Positions 1 through 7,139 of a DNA stretch of 35,574 bases are shown here, piece after piece; the first letter of the stretch is position 1; each line of letters opens with the position of its first letter. Source of the DNA: Methanomassiliicoccales archaeon (GTDB lineage: Archaea; Thermoplasmatota; Thermoplasmata; RBG-16-68-12; SOIM01); assembly GCA_030593885.1 (NCBI GenBank), contig JAUVGH010000019.1, positions 1 through 35,574 of the forward strand. The letters are read 5' to 3'. Position numbers and translations under genes: made by a program. The notes under the pieces are model-generated. The model ran no database searches and had not been told where the DNA came from. It saw nothing but the letters and a program-made list of their open reading frames with translations.

Positions 1-354
1 GGATACTGATTTGAAGGGCATGAACGTCTCCTCAGAGAGAAATCCTCGGTAGTTCCTAATACCATTCTCATACACACGGAAGTAGTCATGTTTGAAAGAA
101 GATGCGAGCAGGATAAGTCCAACTACGAAAGCGAAAGCCACCATCCAAGTAACACCCATAAGCGCCATAGATGCGTTCTCAAAAGTTCTCGGGATTCCTG
201 CGAATCTCAGAAGAACTATGAGAAGTATTGCGCCAAAGGCGAGGGAAAAGGTCAATCCCAAGAATAGATTCTCTCGTTTCTGCGTTCGAAATTTCACTTC
301 TTTCTTTGGATCATAGACTAGTCTTCCGAGTTCCCTGTCTTCCCCGTGTCTCAC
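1..354 (-). CDS. Partial two-helix membrane protein (C-terminus outside window)
   Basis: I do not recognise this gene. Reading the minus strand from a GTG at 354 gives 118 codons open to the left edge, so the C-terminus is missing. The start is fixed by an in-frame TGA two codons upstream and a GGAGG about nine bases before the GTG. A charged cytoplasmic N-terminus (about residues 1-30) is followed by two hydrophobic segments, about 31-52 and 63-82, separated by a short polar loop. The part after the second helix (KHDYFRVYENGIRNYRGF) reads like the start of a small beta-rich domain of the kind found in bacterial-PH-like membrane proteins, but that is inference. It lies downstream of vapC on the same strand, about 200 bases away, so it probably has its own promoter. 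Confidence 0.7.
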   Translation of the reverse strand, partial: MRHGEDRELGRLVYDPKKEVKFRTQKRENLFLGLTFSLAFGAILLIVLLRFAGIPRTFENASMALMGVTWMVAFAFVVGLILLASSFKHDYFRVYENGIRNYRGFLSEETFMPFKSVS

Positions 355-384
355 TCTTCACATCCTCCAACAGACTAATCTGAG

Positions 385-409
385 AAGGATTTGGACATAT
401 GAAATCCTT
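385..409. repeat. 8-bp inverted repeat upstream of the partial membrane gene
   Basis: Arms AAGGATTT and AAATCCTT are perfectly complementary around a 9-base spacer. The repeat lies about 30-55 bases upstream of the GTG start at 354 and overlaps the AT-rich stretch that could be its TATA element. It could be an operator, or a weak stem at the 3' end of the vapBC transcript; no T-run follows it. The remainder of the 355-552 gap shows no gene. Confidence 0.35.
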
Positions 410-552
410 TTGGCGAAAAGAAGAGATATGGGCCCCGGTGGTCAACCCTGGGATAGCCAGTTTGCAGTATCCTTGAGTGAAGCATCTGTTCCAAAACTAT
501 GCTAAGATCGTTCCATCATTATCACCAGCAGGCGACGTGAAGGATTGTTTGA

Positions 553-1008
553 TCAATCTTTCTCCGGGTCTAGGGTCTGCATTCTTTCTAAGGCAGCAAC
601 ATCAAGTAATTCCCCGTCTGAAGCGACAAACACAATACTCTTGCCAGTAAAGCCAGCTATCTCTTTGGCTGTCGCCAAATGCAGAGAATCTGCGGCCTTC
701 AGTCCGTGTTCAATGACCAAGTTGGTTGCAAGGGACAGTATCCGTTCATCGATGGGCCGCACGGAGAAATACTCCGTCACATCAGAGAGGAAAGTTGCAA
801 TGGCCATATCGAATACTTCTCTTCCAATCTCTTTGGACTTCAGTTTTCTTCGTAGGGCTGATACAATCTCCAAGATGGCGAAATGGGAGATGACCCCTTC
901 ATCACCCCTTCCAAGTTCATCAAGTATCTTGTCAACGGTCTCTGTTCCTCTCTCTGAATGGTACCTCTTGACAAGAGCAGAAGAGTCGAAATAGTAGATC
1001 TTCGTCAT
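553..1008 (-). CDS. vapC: VapC-type PIN-domain ribonuclease toxin
   Basis: A 151-residue PIN-domain protein, the usual length for VapC toxins, which are Mg-dependent ribonucleases that cut RNA to arrest growth. The acidic metal-binding residues expected of the family are visible: D8 in the opening YYFDSSALVKRY motif, E47 in ILEIVSAL, D107 in KAADSLHLATA and D131 near the C-terminus. The gene starts three bases after the stop of the ribbon-helix-helix gene upstream, which is the standard antitoxin-toxin arrangement and implies translational coupling. All catalytic positions are intact, so it should be active. The RNA target cannot be read from the sequence. Confidence 0.9.
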   Translation of the reverse strand: MTKIYYFDSSALVKRYHSERGTETVDKILDELGRGDEGVISHFAILEIVSALRRKLKSKEIGREVFDMAIATFLSDVTEYFSVRPIDERILSLATNLVIEHGLKAADSLHLATAKEIAGFTGKSIVFVASDGELLDVAALERMQTLDPEKD

Positions 1009-1011
1009 TGC

Positions 1012-1239
1012 TCACTCTCTTGCATCAACCACGGTATCGCTCATCTTGCCTTTAACGGTGGCCATCCCCCTCCTCAGATCATCTATTTCTGTGATCTTGT
1101 CCTTGTATTTGAAAAGCAATTCCCTGAGAGCGTCGCGCAAGGCCTCGCTTTTGCTTTTGTAGAGGCCAACGGCTACGAGAGCGTCCAACTCATTGTTCAT
1201 GGTTTTTGGCAGGTCCGTGGTCACTCGTACCAATTGCAT
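1012..1239 (-). CDS. vapB: VapB-type ribbon-helix-helix antitoxin
   Basis: A 75-residue protein with a short N-terminal beta strand (QLVRVTTDLP) and two helices (KTMNNELDALV, then SKSEALRDALRELLFKYKD), the layout of the CopG/Arc ribbon-helix-helix fold. The charged tail after residue 45 would wrap the toxin. The frame is open for 55 more codons upstream, but I place the start at the ATG at 1239. A TATA-like box lies about 30 bases before it, and a perfect 9-bp inverted repeat overlaps the start, as expected for an autoregulated, nearly leaderless antitoxin gene. It is followed directly by vapC. Function is inferred from fold and partner; the subfamily is not identified. Confidence 0.8.
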   Translation of the reverse strand: MQLVRVTTDLPKTMNNELDALVAVGLYKSKSEALRDALRELLFKYKDKITEIDDLRRGMATVKGKMSDTVVDARE

Positions 1240-1263
1240 CACCGATACTGCATAGGTGATGCA
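1235..1263 (-). promoter_or_regulatory. Palindromic operator over the vapBC start
   Basis: TGCATCACC and GGTGATGCA form a perfect 9-bp inverted repeat with an 11-base spacer, one helical turn between arm centres plus about nine bases. It covers the ATG of vapB and lies just downstream of the TATA-like box, where a bound ribbon-helix-helix protein would block transcription. Autoregulation is inferred from position. Confidence 0.7.
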
Positions 1264-1265
1264 TC

Positions 1266-1277
1266 TATACTTATAAT
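1266..1277 (-). promoter_or_regulatory. TATA box of vapBC
   Basis: Minus strand reads ATTATAAGTATA about 30 bases before the vapB ATG, which fits an archaeal TATA element driving a short-leader transcript. Confidence 0.6.
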
Positions 1278-1295
1278 CTTCCATCAGAACCGGTT

Positions 1296-1326
1296 TTGGA
1301 CGTTCAGATTCGAACCTGAACTCCAA
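1296..1326. repeat. 11-bp stem with TTCGAA loop, T-arm-like
   Basis: TTGGA-c-GTTCAG pairs with CTGAAC-TCCAA, an 11-bp stem with one bulged base and the 8-base loop ATTCGAAC. On the minus strand the loop contains GTTCGAATC, the tRNA T-loop consensus, but with one base too many, and no tRNA body is present around it. It sits just upstream of the vapBC TATA box. It could be a regulator site, a decayed tRNA end, or chance. Confidence 0.5.
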
Positions 1327-1422
1327 CTCCTCGCCTCCGCGTCCTGCCGAAGCGAGCGCATGAAACATAAGCCAAGGCTCTGAACGCACTTCCGGCAACG
1401 ACAACAGTAATTCCTATATTGC

Positions 1423-1599
1423 TCAGATATTCACGTGTGCAAGATAGCACGGAGAACACTCAAACCTGTCTATGACATCTTCTCCCTTGTCGTAATTGAT
1501 TTGATAGTACGACTTAGTTGTATCTATCTTCTCTCCACACCTCTCGCAAACGATCTCTACTTTCTTCTTCTTCTTTCCTTTCTCGTCTTTCTTACTCAT
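1423..1599 (-). CDS. Small zinc-ribbon protein, 58 residues
   Basis: A 58-residue open frame with a strongly lysine-rich N-terminus and two CxxC pairs, C18-C21 (CERC) and C48-C51 (CSPC), spaced as in a single zinc ribbon. The start ATG at 1599 is preceded by GAGGAGG nine bases upstream and by an in-frame TAG, so the reading frame is well fixed. Basic tail plus one zinc ribbon suggests a nucleic-acid-binding or adaptor protein, but no specific family is recognised. It lies upstream of vapBC on the same strand, separated by about 185 bases that hold the hairpin and the vapBC promoter. Confidence 0.75.
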   Translation of the reverse strand: MSKKDEKGKKKKKVEIVCERCGEKIDTTKSYYQINYDKGEDVIDRFECSPCYLAHVNI

Positions 1600-1902
1600 A
1601 TCCAGATTCCTCCTCTATTCTCTCGGCCATCTACAAAGCCAACAACTAGTACAAATATTCTTGTGATTGATATCGTTGTGCGGCCATTGACCGCTTTCTT
1701 CACGCCGCTTCCCCCCCTTCAAGGATTCCTTTCTCTTCCAGAGAACGCTCAAATATCCCCGCAAGTTCAGCTGTAGAACGGTCAACAAGAGAATCGACAT
1801 GGAGCTAATGAACCATTCGTCCTTGAGATGTCAAAGCAATCTATTTATCTCTCCACTAGATATTGAAGAACAAAGGGATATTGCCGTGGGGGAGTAGGAC
1901 TC
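1600..1902. other. Divergent intergenic region
   Basis: About 300 bases between the small zinc-ribbon gene (minus) and the membrane-anchored protein at 1903 (plus). It holds the TATA-like box at 1841-1850 for the plus gene and the ribosome site of the minus gene. A 61-codon minus frame at 1615-1800 and the end of a plus frame crossing the region lack convincing protein character. I see no RNA gene here. Confidence 0.5.
1841..1850 (+). promoter_or_regulatory. TATA box for the gene at 1903
   Basis: CTATTTATCT lies about 60 bases before the GTG start, predicting a leader of about 30 bases that contains the GGGGGAG ribosome site. Confidence 0.45.
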
Positions 1903-2352
1903 GTGGAGGAATACTCAGTACCAGCACCACCGGAGGAAGTTCCAGAGCCGCCTGACCCTGTGAGAGATGCGGATCAAGACCTGCGGAGGCGGAGGATCTA
2001 TGTCATCGTTTTTGTGGCCGTGACCTTGACAGTGCTCTTTGCCCCATTATGGGAGGTCGATGTCGAGAGTTACGACGTAGTGGTGGTCAGGGCCACGAAC
2101 TACCAGGCAAGCACATTCTGCGAGATCGAGATCAGGGACGAAGGTGTGGGTGGAGAATATTCGGTCACTTTCCTTGTTGATGACAAAACGGCAACTGCCA
2201 ATAAGTTCATTGACACGGATCAGGTCGGTCTCCTTGGCGCCAACGTCTCGGGCGTGGGATCCTATTTCTGCCAGTGTGAGATCGACGCTCCGAAGGGAAA
2301 AGAGAGGATATCATTGGCCAGAGCATTGTACAACGGCCTGATGGGCGGATGA
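1903..2352 (+). CDS. Membrane-anchored protein with single N-terminal helix
   Basis: Unrecognised 149-residue protein. The first 30 residues are proline- and glutamate-rich and end in an arginine cluster (DLRRRRIY). This is followed by one strongly hydrophobic helix (about 32-50). Residues 55-149 form a soluble beta-rich domain carrying two cysteines in a CQCE motif and one earlier cysteine. The positive charges before the helix predict that the C-terminal domain faces outside. The start is a GTG with GGGGGAG about ten bases upstream. It stands alone on the plus strand between minus-strand genes. Its role is unknown; archaeal cell-surface or pilin-assembly accessory proteins can look like this, but no pilin signal is seen. 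Confidence 0.65.
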   Translation: MEEYSVPAPPEEVPEPPDPVRDADQDLRRRRIYVIVFVAVTLTVLFAPLWEVDVESYDVVVVRATNYQASTFCEIEIRDEGVGGEYSVTFLVDDKTATANKFIDTDQVGLLGANVSGVGSYFCQCEIDAPKGKERISLARALYNGLMGG

Positions 2353-2550
2353 TCCTTTCTTCTCATCCAACTGGAACCTGACCCGTATCTGCGATCGGTT
2401 TCTGAACTCTCAGATCGTACGAGCTCGCTCGAGAGGCTGAATGCGTTGGACGCACGACCTGATATGGAGGGGTGAGGATGGGTACCTAGTCTGTGTTTCA
2501 TGAATGTGCAACGCTAACTGCAGACGCGGCATCGGAATACGAATCTCCTT

Positions 2551-2775
2551 CTAGCAGGATCCCCAAAACAAGTAGGTCGTGAAAAGTAGCACACTGGCCA
2601 TCGAGAATAAGATTCCAGCTATTCCTCGGATTTTCCACATCAGCATCGCACCAAATCCCGTGAGAAATGTCCCCGCTGTCAGCATGAGGAAACCTGGTCC
2701 GAAGCACCAGTTGAGGAACAACAATACGCTTGCCAGATAGACGAACATACCAATCAATAATAGAACTCCGCCCAA
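2551..2775 (-). CDS. Small hydrophobic membrane protein
   Basis: A 74-residue protein made almost entirely of two or three hydrophobic helices (about 2-24, 25-45 and 52-72). No family is recognised. I use the TTG at 2775 because GAGGTC lies about seven bases upstream. The same frame stays open upstream to a TAG at 2880 and encodes a polar, protein-like stretch (VKYSEQVREPVKRSAI) with no ATG or GTG. The true N-terminus may therefore be longer, or the start may have been lost by mutation. No partner gene is adjacent. The 2353-2550 stretch downstream shows nothing recognisable. Confidence 0.55.
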   Translation of the reverse strand: MGGVLLLIGMFVYLASVLLFLNWCFGPGFLMLTAGTFLTGFGAMLMWKIRGIAGILFSMASVLLFTTYLFWGSC

Positions 2776-2942
2776 TATTGCTGACCTCTTGACAGGCTCT
2801 CTGACCTGCTCAGAATACTTGACTATCGGAACCCCTCTTCGGCCTAAAGCGCTTCCCTCCTGCTTCTGTATTCGAGGCTAATTTGACGATGAAGATGGGT
2901 GTAGATTAATGTTTTGATGGCGATACTAGAGAAATGAGAAAG

Positions 2943-2951
2943 AATATAATA
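2943..2951 (+). promoter_or_regulatory. TATA box for rubrerythrin
   Basis: AATATAATA lies about 65 bases before the start codon and predicts a leader of about 40 bases containing GGGGAGAGGAG. Confidence 0.45.
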
Positions 2952-3011
2952 AGCTGATAGAAGTATGAGGACCGTCAAGTTTGGGAACGAGAATCCCTCG
3001 GGGAGAGGAGA

Positions 3012-3551
3012 ATGTCAAAAGTCAGAGTATTCAGATGCAGAATATGCGGGGATCCATATATCGGGACAGAAGCTCCCACAAGATGTCCGTTCTGCGGAGC
3101 AGTAACAGAGTTTTTCGTCATGGCGGAGGACTGGAACCCCAACGAGTTCAACGTGGAGCTCAATGATGTCGCACGGGCTGACCTTGAGGCCGCATTGAAA
3201 CTGGAACTGGACAACACAGCCTTCTACTCATGCGCGATGGATGCCGCAAAGGAAGCCGGCGATGAATACGGTCTCGCGAAGTTCAAGGCCCTGAAGAAGG
3301 TCGAGAACGAACACGCTTCTTCAATATGCAAGTTCCTGAAGATAGACAAGCCGAGTTTGGAATCCGTTCCTTGTTCCGGTGAATTCAAGGCCAATTCACA
3401 GGAAGGCTGGGAAAGGGAGGACAGGGCGATAAAGGCCTACACCAAGTTCCGGGACGAAACCACCGAAGAGCGACTGAAAGAGTTCTTTGGAGCCCTGGTC
3501 GAGATCGAAAAGGACCATCTGGACCTTCATGCGGAGAACCTCGAGGAATGA
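3012..3551 (+). CDS. Reverse-type rubrerythrin
   Basis: A 179-residue non-haem iron protein for peroxide and oxygen detoxification in anaerobes. An N-terminal rubredoxin-like site (C9-C12 and C25-C28) precedes a ferritin-like four-helix diiron domain. Candidate diiron ligands are E65 in LELDN, the ExxH pair E98/H101, E134/E136 in WERED and the ExxH pair E166/H169. Having the rubredoxin domain first is the reverse of classical rubrerythrin; such reverse rubrerythrins are known in clostridia and archaea and act as NAD(P)H-fed peroxide reductases. It sits behind its own TATA box and is followed by a separately promoted TPR gene. It suggests an anaerobic or microaerobic lifestyle. Confidence 0.9.
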   Translation: MSKVRVFRCRICGDPYIGTEAPTRCPFCGAVTEFFVMAEDWNPNEFNVELNDVARADLEAALKLELDNTAFYSCAMDAAKEAGDEYGLAKFKALKKVENEHASSICKFLKIDKPSLESVPCSGEFKANSQEGWEREDRAIKAYTKFRDETTEERLKEFFGALVEIEKDHLDLHAENLEE

Positions 3552-3571
3552 CCTGACCCGGAATTGAAAAA

Positions 3572-3580
3572 GCTTTAATG
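3572..3580 (+). promoter_or_regulatory. TATA-like box for the TPR gene
   Basis: GCTTTAATG, preceded by an A-run, lies about 30 bases before the start region of the next gene. Depending on where transcription begins, the mRNA is leaderless or carries the AGGAG at 3595. Confidence 0.4.
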
Positions 3581-3608
3581 CGCCTAGAACGATGCAGGAG
3601 TGGTTGTC

Positions 3609-4382
3609 ATGACTTCATTGGAGAACTTGGATGTGACCCTGGATATGGGTGAGAATGTCAAAGCGATTCTGAATGCTCTTTCGGACATAGGGTTCCAAAG
3701 GGACGCCTCCGGGAACGTTCAGGTTCAGGATCCCTCAAGGGCAAAGGATGTTCTGGCCAAGATCGATGTCAAGGTGGATGAGGCGGAGGACTATTTCTGG
3801 AGACCCCTGGACTCTCCTGAAGTGTATACCGACCTGAAGGACCTCGCAACGACCCTGGGTGACGCTGCCCGGGAGCAGAAGTTCGAGAAGAAGATCAACC
3901 GCATCAAGGCGAACGATTTGGAGTTCAACGGCCGCATAGAAGCATTCTACGGGAACCAGGCAGAGGCCTACAAGTATTACGAGGAGGCAACTGGTCTTTC
4001 ACCTGACCACCCTCTGGCCGGACCCGGGAAAGAGAAAGCGTTCAAAGCGGTGGAGAAGGCCAAGAACGACCTGGAGAAGTTCGAGAGATCCGTGGATGAC
4101 AAAGCGAATGACGGGACCTTCTGGTACAAGTACGCTGTGTGCAACCTGACACTGGGCAACCTTGAGAATGCGAGCGAGTGTTTTGACAACGCGATCAAAT
4201 ACTCTCCAGACAACCCCGATGCATATGCTAAGAAAGGGACCACCCTTCAGAGCATGAAGAGATACGAGGAGGCCAGACCCTTCTTCGAGAAGGCTCAGGA
4301 ACTGAAACCCAATTCAATGATCGCGAAGAGGGGACTTAACTACATCACCTACTTCACCCTGGGTGGCGAAATCCCAGAATAG
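3609..4382 (+). CDS. TPR-repeat protein
   Basis: A 257-residue soluble protein. The N-terminal third (about 1-100) is helical and of unknown fold. It is followed by tetratricopeptide repeats: one near 110-140 (FYGNQAEAYKYYEEATGLSP), then two clear C-terminal repeats (NLENASECFDNAIKYSPDNP and a second ending FFEKAQELKP). TPRs are protein-protein interaction scaffolds, so it is probably an adaptor. The ATG at 3609 is chosen because AGGAG lies nine bases upstream; a GTG three codons earlier (3600) would fit a leaderless start. It is convergent with the acyl-CoA synthetase gene, 14 bases apart, and no partner can be named. Confidence 0.8.
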   Translation: MTSLENLDVTLDMGENVKAILNALSDIGFQRDASGNVQVQDPSRAKDVLAKIDVKVDEAEDYFWRPLDSPEVYTDLKDLATTLGDAAREQKFEKKINRIKANDLEFNGRIEAFYGNQAEAYKYYEEATGLSPDHPLAGPGKEKAFKAVEKAKNDLEKFERSVDDKANDGTFWYKYAVCNLTLGNLENASECFDNAIKYSPDNPDAYAKKGTTLQSMKRYEEARPFFEKAQELKPNSMIAKRGLNYITYFTLGGEIPE

Positions 4383-4396
4383 TCATTCACGAGACG

Positions 4397-5950
4397 TCAG
4401 CCACCATATTTCTGCCTGAGGAGGTTCTTCTTGATCTTGCCTGAGGTTGTTGTCGGGATTTCATCGGTAAGAACTATCTCTTTCGGGGCCTTGAAAGACG
4501 CCAGTTCTCTCTTGCAGTAATCTATTATCTCTTGTTCGGTGGGTACCTCCCCCTTGGGGACTATTATCGCGACTATCCTCTCACCCCATATCTCATCCTT
4601 CAGACCTATGACCGCGGCTTCCGAAACATGCGGATGGCCATTCAGCACATTCTCCACCTCAATGGAATAGACGTTCTCTCCTCCGGTGATAATCATATCG
4701 TCCATCCTATCCACTATCGTGACATATCCCTCCGGGTTGACCGTCGCAAGGTCTCTCGTGTGGAGCCAACCGTCCACTATCCTCTTCTCGGTCTCTTCAG
4801 GAAGTCTCCAGTATCCTGGAGTTATCGTCTCTCCCTTTGCGATTATCTCACCGACCTCCCTATTGTCCGCCTCGACTTCTTCTCCATTCTTCGTGACCAC
4901 CTTCAACTGCACATCCTTGAAAGGCCTGCCCGCGGTCGCCAGATACTCCAACCTCTCCTCGAACGGCAGATCCCTGAGCCGATCTTTCAGAATCGTCATG
5001 GTCAGATAAGGACTGGTCTCGGTCAGTCCGTACGTTTGAATGTATTCGCATCCGAACGTCTCAATGACATCCCTTATTACATCCGGCGCAATGGGAGCTC
5101 CGCCGCTCATGACCAACCGGAAGCTGCTGAGATCGGCACCGTCCATATCAGGATGGTTCACAATCCTGGCAAGCATCGTGGGGATGAAGTTACTGACCGT
5201 CGCTCTGCCACTCTCGATCGTCCGCAGGACCTTCCCAGCGTCGGTCTCTGGCTCAAACAGGTGCTTTCCTCCCACCATTGTGATTGCCCATGTGGACCAT
5301 GCATCGGCAAGATGATACATCGGTGACACGTGCAGCCAGGTGTCCTTCTTGTTCAGCTGGATTTCCTTTATCGCGTTGACGGCATGAACGCAGTTGTTCC
5401 TGTGGGTGAGGATAACTCCTTTTGGTCGTCCTGTTGTTCCGCTCGTGTAATAGAGATGGGCCATATCGTCTTCATCGATATCCGGCTTCGAGAGTTCGTG
5501 TCCGTCACCTTTGATGAGTTCATCATACAGAACGCCCTTGGCAGGCATGCCGCCGTGTGGCTCCCCGGTCACGACCACCAGTTCCAAGCCGATAGTCTGC
5601 TCCAACGCCGGTCTGGCCATTTCCAGCAGATGACCCTCCACTATGATTGCCTTGGAGCCCGAGTTCTCCAGTATGTGAGTGATGTCGCTGACCGACAACC
5701 TATAGTTGATGGGCACCGAGACCGCCCCGATTCTCGCCACGGCGAAGTAGGCCTCCAGAAAATGATGGCAGTTCCTGTGGACAATGGCTATCCTATCTGA
5801 TGATTCCAAACCCCTGTCTGTCAGGCCCACAGCGAGTCTTTCTACTCTGTTCTTCAAATCCGAATACGTGTACCTGGTTGCACCACACTCGACCGCTGGC
5901 TCGCTACCATGTTTATCATCAGCATCTTCTAATATTCCCGAGAGAAGCAT
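4397..5950 (-). CDS. AMP-forming acyl-CoA synthetase
   Basis: A 517-residue adenylate-forming ligase that activates a carboxylic acid with ATP and CoA. It has the P-loop-like YYTSGTTGRPKG (about 167-178), the A5 motif TYGLTETSP (about 315), the hinge region with GWLHTRDLA and DRMDDMIITGGENVY, and the C-terminal PTTTSGKIKKN motif whose lysine catalyses adenylation. Length and motifs match medium- or long-chain fatty acyl-CoA ligases, but the substrate cannot be assigned. The ATG at 5950 is preceded by GGGGAG and lies 20 bases after the upstream stop; an in-frame ATG 20 codons earlier would overlap that gene. It ends a minus-strand run with a stress protein and permeases, and could feed acyl-CoA oxidation linked to the ETF genes at 30-34 kb. 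Confidence 0.92.
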   Translation of the reverse strand: MLLSGILEDADDKHGSEPAVECGATRYTYSDLKNRVERLAVGLTDRGLESSDRIAIVHRNCHHFLEAYFAVARIGAVSVPINYRLSVSDITHILENSGSKAIIVEGHLLEMARPALEQTIGLELVVVTGEPHGGMPAKGVLYDELIKGDGHELSKPDIDEDDMAHLYYTSGTTGRPKGVILTHRNNCVHAVNAIKEIQLNKKDTWLHVSPMYHLADAWSTWAITMVGGKHLFEPETDAGKVLRTIESGRATVSNFIPTMLARIVNHPDMDGADLSSFRLVMSGGAPIAPDVIRDVIETFGCEYIQTYGLTETSPYLTMTILKDRLRDLPFEERLEYLATAGRPFKDVQLKVVTKNGEEVEADNREVGEIIAKGETITPGYWRLPEETEKRIVDGWLHTRDLATVNPEGYVTIVDRMDDMIITGGENVYSIEVENVLNGHPHVSEAAVIGLKDEIWGERIVAIIVPKGEVPTEQEIIDYCKRELASFKAPKEIVLTDEIPTTTSGKIKKNLLRQKYGG

Positions 5951-5969
5951 TTGGATGTCTCCCCTTCGA

Positions 5970-6245
5970 CTATTCGATCTCATCTTCTTCCAGAAATGCC
6001 TCGTGGACATACCAGTACATACCCCAGATGGAGAACCCCAGGACTATCCAGATGAGCCAGAACTCCGCGAACATCTCACCTACCGAATTGATGTTCACCA
6101 GCACCTTGTACGTCCCTGTCGTGATGCCGTTCCACCACGCTACCAGCCATGTTATTATCGTTATGAGCCCAGTCCCGAATATCATTCCCAGACCCAGCAT
6201 TCCCGCTATGTCCTTCGCTCTCTCCGATTTCTTCCCCAAGTCCAT
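5970..6245 (-). CDS. Two-helix membrane protein
   Basis: A 91-residue protein with a charged N-terminus (DLGKKSERAKD), two long hydrophobic, tryptophan-rich helices (about 16-40 and 59-81) and an acidic C-terminus. I do not recognise the family. It lies between the universal stress protein gene (26 bases upstream) and the acyl-CoA synthetase (20 bases downstream) on the same strand, so it is probably cotranscribed. A role as an accessory subunit of a transporter or of the acyl-CoA synthetase at the membrane is speculation. GGAGGTG sits only two bases before the ATG, unusually close; no alternative upstream start exists in this frame. Confidence 0.65.
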   Translation of the reverse strand: MDLGKKSERAKDIAGMLGLGMIFGTGLITIITWLVAWWNGITTGTYKVLVNINSVGEMFAEFWLIWIVLGFSIWGMYWYVHEAFLEEDEIE

Positions 6246-6271
6246 CCACCTCCTTGATTCAAGATATCGAG

Positions 6272-7120
6272 CTAACCTTTCGCCGGCTTCCTTTGCTTTG
6301 GACCCTCTCTGAAGATCAGCGTTGGCCTGCGGGAGTGGTGCATTACCTTGGACACGACATCTCCCAAGAGAAGGTCAACGACCGCCGATGTTCCCTTGTA
6401 CCCCATCACAATGAGTCTGTAGTCCCCCTTCCTCGCTTCCCTCAGGATCTCCTCTGCTGGATGACCACTGCTGACCTTGGGGGTCGCCTTGATCCCCTTC
6501 TCCTTCAGTGCTTCGGCTCCGCTCCTCGCTATCTCGGTGGCGCGTTCCACGATCTTCGGGTCGTCCGATGGTGCAACACTGAGGATCGTCACCTCAGATC
6601 CAGCCTTTTCAGCTATCCCCGATGCGAAATCGATCGCGTCGTCGGCGTATTTGGAGCCTCCCGTGCACATGAGTATCTTGGAGAACCCTCTCGGGTTCCT
6701 GATAACTATGACTGGAACCTTGGAATGGTGGACGATCTGACTCGAAACCCCGCCGAGCAAAGCTTCCATGAGCACAGATCTGCCGTGGCACCCGACGACT
6801 ATCAGGTCTATCTCTTCTTCATGGGCCACCCTCAGCAGTTCTTCGGCGGGAGAGATACCCTCGACCAGCCTTCCGGTGGCCTTTATGCCGAACCTCTCCC
6901 CAAGTAGCTCGGCCTGCATGACGATGGCTCTTCTCTCCTCCATTATCTCTTCCCTTTTGAGAGCGGGTACGGTCCCGAAGAGGCTGTAGACCTGAAGCTC
7001 CTCCACCACATGCAAGGCCACCAGTTCGGCGCCCAAGACCTTGCATAGGCTCCCCGCGTAATCCAACGGCATGCATTCTTCTATGTTGATGTCCACGCCA
7101 ACCAATACCTTCTTTATCAT
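6272..7120 (-). CDS. Tandem universal stress protein (two UspA domains)
   Basis: A 282-residue protein of two consecutive UspA folds (about 1-145 and 146-275). Each keeps the ATP-binding loop of the Gx2Gx9G(S/V)-type: GCHGRSVLMEALLGGVSSQI in the first and GYKGTSAVVDLLLGDVVSKV in the second. Such ATP-binding tandem Usp proteins often regulate adjacent transporters. The ATG at 7120 is preceded by GGAGG eight bases upstream, and the gene starts 19 bases after the TauE/SafE permease, so the pair is probably cotranscribed and may be functionally linked. The C-terminus ends in a short basic tail. Confidence 0.9.
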   Translation of the reverse strand: MIKKVLVGVDINIEECMPLDYAGSLCKVLGAELVALHVVEELQVYSLFGTVPALKREEIMEERRAIVMQAELLGERFGIKATGRLVEGISPAEELLRVAHEEEIDLIVVGCHGRSVLMEALLGGVSSQIVHHSKVPVIVIRNPRGFSKILMCTGGSKYADDAIDFASGIAEKAGSEVTILSVAPSDDPKIVERATEIARSGAEALKEKGIKATPKVSSGHPAEEILREARKGDYRLIVMGYKGTSAVVDLLLGDVVSKVMHHSRRPTLIFREGPKQRKPAKG

Positions 7121-7139
7121 CTCGAAATCCTCCGAAACC

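Noticed and set aside
432-462. GC-rich GGGCCCCGGTGGTCAACC stretch resembling the 5' half of an archaeal tRNA
   Set aside because: No matching D-stem, anticodon arm or T-arm follows within 100 bases on either strand, so no cloverleaf can be drawn.
1435-1776. 113-codon plus-strand open frame
   Set aside because: It runs antisense to the better supported zinc-ribbon gene, has low-complexity hydrophobic content and no ribosome site.
1615-1800. 61-codon minus-strand open frame upstream of the zinc-ribbon gene
   Set aside because: No ribosome site, no recognisable protein features; likely chance.
4532-5326. 264-codon plus-strand frame inside the acyl-CoA synthetase gene
   Set aside because: Antisense shadow of a gene with clear family motifs; residue composition is not protein-like.
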